Source: Streptomyces europaeiscabiei (GTDB taxonomy: Bacteria; Actinomycetota; Actinomycetes; Streptomycetales; Streptomycetaceae). From it: DNA of 64,000 nt. Of this stretch, positions 16,555 to 25,947 are shown in pieces. The stretch lies in contig NZ_CP107841.1 of assembly GCF_036346855.1 (NCBI RefSeq), forward strand, positions 7,072,001-7,136,000. The letters run 5' to 3'. How positions within the stretch are numbered: the first letter of the stretch is position 1; every line of letters starts with the position of its first letter. The notes beneath the pieces were generated by a model. The model was not told the origin of the DNA. It searched no databases and saw only the letters and a list, made by a program, of their open reading frames with translations. Both the position numbers and the translations under genes were made by a program.

Positions 16555-17436
16555 TCACGGCAGGGCGTGCGCGGCCTCCGGGTCCAGGAGCGGCGCCAAC
16601 AGGTCGCCGTGGTCCTGGAGGCGGGCCGCGATGTCCTGGGCCCGGAACACCAGGTGGCCGGGGGAGGCGCACTCCTCGACCTCGGTCCAGGTCACCGGGG
16701 CGGAGACGGTCGGCTCGGGGCGGGCGCGCAGGGTGTAGGGCGTGGCCGTGGTCTTGCGGGCGGCGTTCTGGCTCCAGTCGACGAAGACCTTGCCGGGGCG
16801 CAGACTGCGGGTCATCCGGTGGACGACCTGGCGGGGCAGCGCCTCCTCCGCCTCCACGGCCAGCTCCTTGGCGTACTCCGTCACCCGCTCCGAGGACGCC
16901 CCGCGCACCGTCGCCAGCAGATGCAGCCCCTTCGAACCGGACGTCTTCGCGTACGTCTCGATCCCGTCCGCCGCGAGCCGGTCCCGCAGCCAGCAGGCGA
17001 CCTCGCAGCACTCCACGACCGTCGCGGGCGCCCCCGGGTCCAGGTCGAGGACCAGCCGGTCGGCCTCGTCGGAGGAGGCGACGGTCCACTGCGGCGTGTG
17101 GAACTCGGCGACCAGGTTCGACGCCCACATCAGGCTCGCCAGGTCCTGGACCAGCACCATCCGGGCCGGGCCCTCCATCCGCCGCACCTCGGCGGTGGTG
17201 ACCCAGTCGGGCGTGCCCGGCGGCACGTTCTTGGTGAAGAAGACCTCGCCGCCCGGCCCGTCCGGATAACGGAGGAAGGAGACCGGGCGGTCACGCAGAT
17301 GCGGCAGCAGGGCGTCCGAGGTCGTGGCGTAGTAGTGCAGCAACTCGCCCTTGGTGAAGCCAGTCGCCGGGTGGAGGACCTTCTCCAGGTTGGAGAGGGC
17401 GACCCTGTGGCCCTCCACCTCGGTGATCGGTGTCAT
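16555..17436 (-). CDS. LigD-type polymerase (PolDom) of NHEJ
   Basis: A 293-residue archaeo-eukaryotic primase-fold polymerase of the LigD PolDom type, without ligase or nuclease domains. Landmarks are EGHRVALSNLEKVLHPATGFTKGELLHYYA at the N-terminus, LVQDLASLMWASNLVAEFHTPQW, the metal-binding DxD in DRLVLDLDPG, YAKTSGSKGLHLL and KVFVDWSQN. Such enzymes add nucleotides, often ribonucleotides, at double-strand breaks together with Ku. The ku gene lies 3.5 kb away but is split by a transposon. The ATG at 17436 gives the usual family N-terminus. Confidence 0.92.
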   Translation of the reverse strand: MTPITEVEGHRVALSNLEKVLHPATGFTKGELLHYYATTSDALLPHLRDRPVSFLRYPDGPGGEVFFTKNVPPGTPDWVTTAEVRRMEGPARMVLVQDLASLMWASNLVAEFHTPQWTVASSDEADRLVLDLDPGAPATVVECCEVACWLRDRLAADGIETYAKTSGSKGLHLLATVRGASSERVTEYAKELAVEAEEALPRQVVHRMTRSLRPGKVFVDWSQNAARKTTATPYTLRARPEPTVSAPVTWTEVEECASPGHLVFRAQDIAARLQDHGDLLAPLLDPEAAHALP

Positions 17437-17630
17437 GGGAGTCAGAATCCCATGATTCGGTGTGAAAGCGGGCGAATCGGATGATGGGCGGGCGCCTGCG
17501 GATGCGGTCGGGCGCTCGCGCATACGGTCGGGTGCCCGCCGATACGGCCGGCGCCACAGCTGGGTCAGGCGCCGGCCGCGTACGGTCGGGCGCCCACGTA
17601 CGCGCTCAGGCACCCGCCGCGATCAGGCAT

Positions 17631-17712
17631 CCCGTACCCCCCAGGCTCCCTGTACCCCCCAGGCTCCCTGTACCCCCCAGGCTCCCCGTACCCCCCAGGC
17701 TCCCCGTACGCC

Positions 17713-17717
<5 letters not shown>
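17631..17717. repeat. 18-bp tandem repeats abutting the UvrA-like stop
   Basis: Four to five head-to-tail copies of CTCCCTGTACCCCCCAGG (the C/T before GTACC varies). The last copy runs into the stop of the UvrA-like gene. The preceding 130 bp contain degenerate GCGGTCGGGCGCCCGC-like units. No gene is present between 17437 and 17712. Confidence 0.8.
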
Positions 17718-20121
<2,404 letters not shown>

Positions 20122-20373
20122 CGTTCCTCCATCTGTCGTGCGGAGCCGCGTCCCGCGGTCCCGCCGGCGTCGCCCGACTGGATCCGATCCGTTGGGAACA
20201 GTACGTCTGGTCGTGCGTCTTCCGTGGTGCTAGGGCGAAGGTCGGTGGTGCCGGCCGAAGGCCGCGCGTCCACTCGGCCGGTGGTGCGGGGCCCGGGGAC
20301 GGGCGGGCGTGCCTTCGCTTCCGGGACTCGGACCCGGACCTGGCCTCCGGCCCTGCGGAGCCCTCCCCGGACC

Positions 20374-20643
20374 TCAGACCTCGTGGACGCGGATCAGGTT
20401 GCCTGCGGGATCACGGACGGCGCGTCGCGGACGCCGTACGGCTGCCTCGTCGGCTCCTGGACGATTCCGGCACCGCAGGCCGCCGGCCCGCGCGAAGGTG
20501 CCGTCGCGCGGCCGGCGGCGGTGAGGAGGACACGGGCGCAGGTGCCCTCGGCCGTCATCCCGACGACCGTGCGCCGCTCGCCGTCGTCGACGGCCGGGTC
20601 GACGAAGCCCGCGTCGATGGTGAGGGAGGCTCATGGCCTTCAC
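20374..20643 (-). pseudogene. Degenerate VOC (glyoxalase-like) gene
   Basis: On the minus strand one frame reads GIVQEPTRQPYGVRDA, typical of VOC-family C-terminal halves. The natural continuation AVRDPAGNLIRVHEV lies in another frame, so there is a frameshift near 20430. Upstream, TIDAGFVDPAVDDGERRTVVGM retains part of the family pattern, but the N-terminal third is missing. I read it as a decayed glyoxalase/bleomycin-resistance-fold gene. The 250 bp between it and the UvrA-like start hold nothing recognisable. Confidence 0.6.
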
Positions 20644-20787
20644 GCTAGGCGTGCTCCACCCACCCGCGCTTCTCGAATCCTGACCGGTCCGGTGACGGGG
20701 TCCGCCGAACCGGTCAGGTGACGGGGTCCGGTGAGGGGGTCCACCGAGCGGGGCCGCGGGGCGGGGCCGCGGGGCGGGGCCGCGGGG

Positions 20788-20815
20788 GTCGGCCGCCGGG
20801 CGCCCGGCGGCCGAC
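20788..20815. promoter_or_regulatory. Perfect 28-bp palindrome upstream of ku
   Basis: Each half is GTCGGCCGCCGGGC followed by its exact reverse complement, centred 87 bp before the ku start. It follows three copies of GGGGCCGCGGGGC and two of ACCGGTCNGGTGACGGGGTC. It could be an operator or a stem-loop in the 5' leader of ku; no binding protein can be named. Confidence 0.55.
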
Positions 20816-20887
20816 GGGCAGGCGTGATCGGTCCGCGTTACGGTGTGGACAAACCGGAATCAGGGGCCCGAAAGGTGCGTGCTGCCC

Positions 20888-21022
20888 GTGCGATCCATCT
20901 GGAACGGCGCCATCTCCTTCGGCCTGGTCAGCATCCCGATCAAGCTGGTGAACGCGACCGAGAGCCACTCCGTGTCCTTCCGCCAGGTCCACCTGGAGGA
21001 CATGTCTTCTCTGGGGGTGTGA
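20888..21022 (+). pseudogene. ku: 5' fragment of chromosomal ku
   Basis: A GTG start with GAAAGG upstream opens a frame reading RSIWNGAISFGLVSIPIKLV and then NATESHSVSFRQVHLED, the canonical N-terminus of a bacterial Ku. At base 21002 the Ku sequence stops abruptly and six foreign codons lead to TGA at 21020. The remaining Ku codons resume in the right frame at 29725. The gene is therefore split between codons 38 and 39 by the transposon 21002-29724. The 44-residue product cannot form a Ku fold. Confidence 0.93.
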
Positions 21023-21080
21023 GGCGTTGTGCGGGCGGGAGCACGGCTACGTCGCAGGTCAACTGGGGTTCTCTGGGCGT
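21007..21080 (+). repeat. Left-end subterminal repeats of the Tn554-type element
   Basis: Two direct copies of a motif lie here: TTCTCTGGGGGTGT (21007) and TTCTCTGGGCGT (21069), 62 bp apart. Between them are GCGTTG and ACGTCGCAG. All four blocks recur at the right end in inverted orientation. These are likely binding sites for the TnpA/TnpB recombinases. Confidence 0.75.
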
Positions 21081-21244
21081 GAGGAATTGCGACAGCTGTG
21101 GCAATGCGAGCGCCTCAGCGTTGAAGCGCAGCGCAGGGGCGTCCGTGACGCGGACGCATAGATGTCAACCCTGACGATCGTCCAAGTCCGATGTTGTCGT
21201 TCGGCTCGGGTTCTCGACCCTTCCCGCTTCTACGTTCGGGCCTC

Positions 21245-22231
21245 ATGGAACGAGAACGACGAGAGAAGATCAGGGCCAGTCGACTGCTTGGTGCTTTGGG
21301 CGTCCTCGGTGTGGGGTCGGGAGCGGTCGTCTGGCTTTCCCCGGGTGGGCTCGGTGAGGCCGGTGCGGTCAAGGTCACTGGCGGCGCTTCGGCGTCCGCG
21401 TACCGTTCGGTGACCGGGACAGTGGCGGACTCACCGTCATGGCTGGGCCCCCTACTGGAAGCAGCCACCGAGGGCACTCTGGTGATCCTCGGAATGTTGC
21501 TGGTCTGGATGTGGTGGACGGCGATTCGTCGCAACGACCCCCGAGGAGTCGCCGGATCCGTGTTGATAGGCCTCGGAACCGTCGCGGCCTATGCAGTGAG
21601 CGAGGCGGTGAAGCTGGTGGTGGACGAGGAGCGGCCTTGCCGTGCGTTAGGGACAGGGGCCGACCTTGTCGCTGAATGCCCCGGAGTGGGGGACTGGTCG
21701 TTCCCGAGCAACCACGCCACCCTGTCAGCTGGGTTGGCGGTCGGTCTGGCCGTGCTGTGGCCCCGCCTCGCCGCGATCACTCTGCCGCTGGCTGGGGCCG
21801 CTGCGCTGCTGCGCGTGCTGGTGGGGGTCCACTACCCCCACGACGTGCTCGCCGGCGCGATTCTCGGCGGCACTGTGGTGGCGGCCGTGCTACTCGCCTT
21901 CATGCCACTTGCTCAGCGGGGGGCATCACGCCTGGGGCGGCTGCGCAGGAACGATCCCGGCCTCGTGGGCCACGACCGCGGCAGCAGCCCGGTTGTCGAC
22001 GCCCAGCCTCGCCAGGATGGAACTCACATGGGCTTTGACCGTTCCCTCCACCACATGCAGCCGCCGGGCGATCTGCCCGTTGGACAGACCGCTCCCGAGG
22101 AAGGCCAGTACCTCGCGTTCCCGGGCCGTGAGGGCGGCGACCCGGTCGCGGGCGGCGGAGCGCCGACCGGCCAGGACGCCCGCACCCGTCGCGGCGAGGT
22201 GCGCGACGACCCGGGCCGCGACTTTCGGTGA
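21245..22231 (+). CDS. PAP2-family membrane phosphatase
   Basis: A 328-residue frame from the ATG at 21245. The PAP2 signature is complete: KLVVDEERPC (KX6RP), FPSNHATLSAG (PSGH-like, SNH) and RVLVGVHYPHDVLAG (RX5HX3D). Four to five membrane helices surround it, so an integral lipid- or undecaprenyl-phosphate phosphatase is likely. The PAP2 fold ends near VLLAFMPLAQRG. The last ~100 residues are encoded antisense to the response regulator gene and look non-structural, so the natural stop may have been lost. It is the first cargo gene inside the left end of the transposon. Confidence 0.8.
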   Translation: MERERREKIRASRLLGALGVLGVGSGAVVWLSPGGLGEAGAVKVTGGASASAYRSVTGTVADSPSWLGPLLEAATEGTLVILGMLLVWMWWTAIRRNDPRGVAGSVLIGLGTVAAYAVSEAVKLVVDEERPCRALGTGADLVAECPGVGDWSFPSNHATLSAGLAVGLAVLWPRLAAITLPLAGAAALLRVLVGVHYPHDVLAGAILGGTVVAAVLLAFMPLAQRGASRLGRLRRNDPGLVGHDRGSSPVVDAQPRQDGTHMGFDRSLHHMQPPGDLPVGQTAPEEGQYLAFPGREGGDPVAGGGAPTGQDARTRRGEVRDDPGRDFR

Positions 22232-22606
22232 CAGGTAGGCGGCGCCTTCGGCCACCGCGCGGACTCCGATGATCAGTTCCTCGGGCTCGCCTGACTTGAT
22301 CAGGAAGCCTGCTGCACCACCGCCGAGTGCCTGAAGGATGTAGTCGTCCTCACCGAAGGTCGTCAGCATGATGACGCTCGTTGTCGGCACTGCTCTGCGG
22401 ATTTCCGCCGCAGCGTCGATGCCGTTGATCCCTGGCATGCGGATGTCGAGTACGGCCACCGCGGGGCGGTGGCGCCGAGCCTGGTCCACGGCGTCGTGCC
22501 CGTCGACGGCCTCGGCGACGACTTCGATGTCCGGATCCGTGGCAAGAACGGCGCGAACCCCTGCGCGGATCATCGGTTCGTCGTCGGCGATCAGCACCCG
22601 GATCAT
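21926..22606 (-). CDS. NarL/FixJ-type response regulator
   Basis: A 226-residue response regulator. The receiver domain has the acidic pair DDE (residues 8-10), the phospho-accepting Asp in VAVLDIRMPGINGIDAA, the Thr/Lys switch residues in VIMLTTFGEDD and FLIKSGEPEE. The output is a LuxR-type HTH (LTAREREVLAFLGSGLSNGQIARRLHVVEGTVKAHVSSILARLGVDNRA). It lies 7 nt downstream of its kinase gene. Its 3' end overlaps the PAP2 reading frame by about 306 nt on the opposite strand. The PAP2 gene is a plausible target, in the manner of cell-envelope sensing systems. Confidence 0.92.
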   Translation of the reverse strand: MIRVLIADDEPMIRAGVRAVLATDPDIEVVAEAVDGHDAVDQARRHRPAVAVLDIRMPGINGIDAAAEIRRAVPTTSVIMLTTFGEDDYILQALGGGAAGFLIKSGEPEELIIGVRAVAEGAAYLSPKVAARVVAHLAATGAGVLAGRRSAARDRVAALTAREREVLAFLGSGLSNGQIARRLHVVEGTVKAHVSSILARLGVDNRAAAAVVAHEAGIVPAQPPQA

Positions 22607-22613
22607 CGAGCAC

Positions 22614-24065
22614 TCACGGGGTGAGCGAGTCCAGGGACACCAGGGTGTCCTCCCGGAAGCAGAGCCGGTAGGCGTCGCCGGACCGGTCGTCGAACCTGTC
22701 GGCCGTCATCGCGTAGTACTCGCACGTTATGCCGTCTCCTATCGGCTCGGCAGTCAGCGGTCGGTAGTTCGTCTGCCGGTCCGGCAGACGACGCTCAACC
22801 TCGGAACGATCTTGCCCCACGTGCAGACGGGCGTAGTCGCCCGGGTCCAGGACCGACTGTGACGTCGACACCATCTCCCAGCCCACCAGCGCTCCGCTCA
22901 GCAACGCTCCCGTTACCAGGGGCGCCATGACCGCGGCGACCAGGGCCCGACCGACGCGGCGCCGAGCGCGGCGATGTTCCTGCGGCAACTCGCGATCGCG
23001 AGAGGCTGCGGGCGCGAGCGGCGGTGCCGGGGACGAGGGCGTGTGAGGGATCTGCGCGTCGACTGCGTAGCCGCCGTTGCGCGGGCCGTGGTCGAACGAA
23101 CCGCCGGCCAACCGCACACGTTCTTCGATGCCGATGAGGCCTCGCCCTCCGCTCCGGGGGCGAGGCTGCGGGCTGGTTGCGGATGATGGCGGCCCGTTCT
23201 CCACCACGACCTTCGTTTCCGTTGCCGTATGCGCCACGTGGACAGTCGCTGCCGCGCCTGACGCGTGCTTGGCAACGTTGGTCAGCGCTTCCTGCACGAT
23301 GCGGTGAACTGCCCGTTCGACCACCGGCGGAAGGTTGTCTGCCGTGCCATCGATGCGCAACTCCACTGCGAGCCCAGCCGCGGAAGCCTCGGAGGTCAGC
23401 CCCGTGAGGCTGGACCCGCCCGGGTCCCTCGGAATGTCGTCGGTCTCCTCACGCAGGACACCGATCACCTCGCCGAGACGCTCCACCGCGGTTGCGGCTC
23501 TGGCCCGGATGTCACCTGCGGCCCTTCGATGGTGTTCTTCAAGGCCCGGCGCGAGTTTGAGTGCCCCGGCAGACAGGGCGATCAGGCTGAGATCATGGCC
23601 GAGCACGTCATGCATGTCCTGAGCGATACGCGCCCGCTCGCGCAGTCGGGCTTGATCAGCGATCAGTTGCTGCTCGCGTTGCAATTGCTCGGCATGCTCC
23701 CACCCGGCCCGGACAACCAGTTGATACTGGCACCAGAACCGGCCTGCGAACCAGGGCAGCATCGTTGCGACGACCACCACTGTCACAAACCGGCCGGCCA
23801 GGGGGAGCCAAGCGGGCACGACGGACAGCGCCACCACGCCGGTCGCGAGAATCGCGACCAGGGCGAGCGCTGTCGGCGCGGTCCTTCCAGGCCGTCGTCC
23901 TGTCAAGAACGCTGCGATGGCAGCCGGGACAGCCCACCACGGGTTCACCATGCTCACACCGGCAGCCACCACGGCAGCCGCTGTCAGAGTAGTCCTCGGA
24001 TCAAGAGCCCGCCGCACAGCAGCGGTCCCGGTCGCAGTCTCGCCGCTGATCATCGTGCTGTTCAC
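22614..24065 (-). CDS. NarL-class sensor histidine kinase with extra C-terminal domain
   Basis: About 483 residues if started at the GTG at 24065; an ATG at 24053 is equally possible and the frame extends to 24140. The N-terminus has four to five membrane helices. The HisKA_3 box is RARIAQDMHDVLGHDLSLIALSAGALKL, and the ATPase has NVAKHASGAAATVHV and GGRGLIGIEERVRLAGG. Unusually, another membrane helix (RALVAAVMAPLVTGALLSGALVGW) follows the ATPase. After it comes an exported tail of about 80 residues containing YARLHVGQDRSEVERRLPDR, which resembles the SmpA/OmlA-type hG-x6-hxxxLG motif. The tail may be a second sensing module. Confidence 0.83.
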   Translation of the reverse strand: MNSTMISGETATGTAAVRRALDPRTTLTAAAVVAAGVSMVNPWWAVPAAIAAFLTGRRPGRTAPTALALVAILATGVVALSVVPAWLPLAGRFVTVVVVATMLPWFAGRFWCQYQLVVRAGWEHAEQLQREQQLIADQARLRERARIAQDMHDVLGHDLSLIALSAGALKLAPGLEEHHRRAAGDIRARAATAVERLGEVIGVLREETDDIPRDPGGSSLTGLTSEASAAGLAVELRIDGTADNLPPVVERAVHRIVQEALTNVAKHASGAAATVHVAHTATETKVVVENGPPSSATSPQPRPRSGGRGLIGIEERVRLAGGSFDHGPRNGGYAVDAQIPHTPSSPAPPLAPAASRDRELPQEHRRARRRVGRALVAAVMAPLVTGALLSGALVGWEMVSTSQSVLDPGDYARLHVGQDRSEVERRLPDRQTNYRPLTAEPIGDGITCEYYAMTADRFDDRSGDAYRLCFREDTLVSLDSLTP

Positions 24066-24270
24066 GGAGGCGACGGTACGGACACCGGGAGCCGTCCGAC
24101 ACTGCCGAAAGCCCAATACGCGCCGGTGACCGGGGAACACCGTGCGCTTGCGACGTTCCCACTATGTGTGGATATCTAGCTCGACGGTCGAAGTGGACAC
24201 GCGGTTCCGGCGGATGCGGGCGGGATTCCACCCGCCCGTTCTGGTCTTGCTCTTCGGTGGCTCGCCGACC

Positions 24271-25314
24271 TCAGGAGGCTCGTTTTCCGCGTTGGCCGCT
24301 CTTGCCGGTGAGGGCCTTGATCAGCTCCTCTCGGGTCATCGAGGAACGACCGGGGATGTCGGCTTCGGAAGCGCGCTGGTAGAGCTCAGCCTTGGTCAGG
24401 CCTTCCAGCTCTGAGGCATGAGGCTTGGCCGCCTTCTTCTCCGGACGGGCCTGGCGTTTCTCAGCCGCCTGCTTCAACGTCGCCGGAGAGCGGACCCCTG
24501 CGGCTTCTTCTGTTGTCTCTGCGCCGTTCTTCCGGGCGCTTCTGGCCCGCTCGACGCTGGCTTCCAGCGCGCCCATGAGGTCGATGACGTTGGTGGAGCG
24601 TGGTGGCGGCTCGCCCTTCTCCACTGTCTGGCCCGTGCGCTTCGCCTCCACGAGCTGGAGCATCTTCTCCTGGTAGGTGTCGTGGTACTCCTCCGGATTC
24701 CAGTCGATGCTAAGCGCCTCGACCAGCTGCACCGCTGTCTGCAACTCCTTGTCGGCGACCTGCGTCTCCTCCGGGAGACTCCCGATCTCCCGATGGGGGT
24801 CGCGGACCTCGTCCGCCCAGTGCATGGTGTGCATCGCCAGGACGTCGCCCTCGGCCTTCACGGCGACCAGATACTCACGGTTGCGCATGACGACGGTGGC
24901 GATACCGACCTTGTTCGCCTGGGCCAGGGCGCGGTGGAGCAGGGCGTAGACCTTGGCGTACTCCTTGCCCTTGGGCGCAAGGTAGTAGGTCTTGTCGAAG
25001 AACACCGGCTCGACCTGGTCCAGGTCGACGAACCCGGTGATCTCCAGCGACTTGGACTGGCCAGGAGCGATCTCGTCCAGCTCGCCGGGTTCGACGACCA
25101 CGTATTCGTCCCCCATGTCGAAGCCCTTGACAATCTCCTCCATGGGGACTTCCTCGCCGGTGCGCTCGTTGACTCGCTTGTTGCGTACTCGGTCGGACGT
25201 TCCGCGTTGGAGCTGGTTGAAGCGGATCGTGTGGCTTTCCGTCGCCGTGAACAGCTGCACCGGCAGGGCGACGAGCCCGAATGAGAGAGCACCGCTCCAG
25301 ACCGCTCTGGCCAT
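24271..25314 (-). CDS. ku: Ku protein carried by the transposon
   Basis: A complete 347-residue bacterial Ku. An AGGAGGT site precedes the ATG, and the N-terminus reads RAVWSGALSFGLVALPVQLF. The Ku core continues with EEIVKGFDMGDEYVVVEPGELDEIA, VEPVFFDKTYYLAPKG and EVRDPHREIGSLPEETQVADKE. The C-terminus has a Lys/Ala-rich linker and a SAP-like segment (LEGLTKAELYQRASEADIPGRSSMTREELIKALTG) that the disrupted chromosomal Ku lacks. Ku dimers thread onto DNA ends and recruit LigD-type polymerase/ligase. It is clearly diverged from the split copy and presumably supplies or replaces Ku function. Confidence 0.95.
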   Translation of the reverse strand: MARAVWSGALSFGLVALPVQLFTATESHTIRFNQLQRGTSDRVRNKRVNERTGEEVPMEEIVKGFDMGDEYVVVEPGELDEIAPGQSKSLEITGFVDLDQVEPVFFDKTYYLAPKGKEYAKVYALLHRALAQANKVGIATVVMRNREYLVAVKAEGDVLAMHTMHWADEVRDPHREIGSLPEETQVADKELQTAVQLVEALSIDWNPEEYHDTYQEKMLQLVEAKRTGQTVEKGEPPPRSTNVIDLMGALEASVERARSARKNGAETTEEAAGVRSPATLKQAAEKRQARPEKKAAKPHASELEGLTKAELYQRASEADIPGRSSMTREELIKALTGKSGQRGKRAS

Positions 25315-25413
25315 TGCCTTCCCACCTCCTGTTTTCCCATGTCACCCCCGTCGGCCGTTGATCGCATCCCGGCATACGCCACCCGGACGGTTCGTTCGGA
25401 GGGAGAAGCGCGG

Positions 25414-25947
25414 TCAGCGGTGGGCTTGGTTGAGGGATCGGGTCAGCTCTCGGTTGGCGGCACGTGCGGCCTGTAGTTCCTCGGTGCGGTCTTCGAGTTG
25501 GCCTTGGAGTTCCACAGCCCGCTGTTCGAGGGTGGTGATCTGCCGCTGGAAGTGGTCGATGTCGGTGGGCGCTCCGAGGCCGGAGTCGCGCCAGGCCTGT
25601 TCACCGAGCTGTTGGGAGAGCCGGTTCTCCAGTTGCCGGACGCGGGCGGTGAGCCGGGCGTTGCGTTCCAGGGCGTTCGCCAGGTCCGCTTGCAGGGAGG
25701 CCCTGCTGACCTGGGTGTGTCCTTCGCCGGACTGCGGCGCCGTTGCCGCGGTGTGGATGAGTTGCAGCAGGTCGCGGTGGCGGTAGAGAAAGGAGCGGTC
25801 GACTCCGGCGGTTCGGGCGATACCGGAGGCGGTGATCTCGTCACCCGCCTTGATGGCGGCGCTGATGGCTTTCTCGACTCGCTGCCGTCGGCGTGCTGCG
25901 TCTGCCCGCTTCCCTTCGGACATGGCGTGATTGCTCTTGCTGGTCAC
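25414..25947 (-). CDS. tnpC: TnpC-like small transposition protein (DUF6262-type)
   Basis: A 177-residue protein with a GTG start overlapping the tnpB stop (GTGA); an internal ATG at 25923 is an alternative. The N-terminal part is an HTH-like block (KAISAAIKAGDEITASGIARTAGVDRSFLYRHRDLL). The second half is a long coiled coil (ANALERNARLTARVRQLENRLSQQLG; TTLEQRAVELQGQLEDRTEELQAARA). In Tn554 TnpC is a small accessory protein that stimulates transposition and affects orientation. Gene order and coupling support the same role here. Confidence 0.82.
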   Translation of the reverse strand: MTSKSNHAMSEGKRADAARRRQRVEKAISAAIKAGDEITASGIARTAGVDRSFLYRHRDLLQLIHTAATAPQSGEGHTQVSRASLQADLANALERNARLTARVRQLENRLSQQLGEQAWRDSGLGAPTDIDHFQRQITTLEQRAVELQGQLEDRTEELQAARAANRELTRSLNQAHR

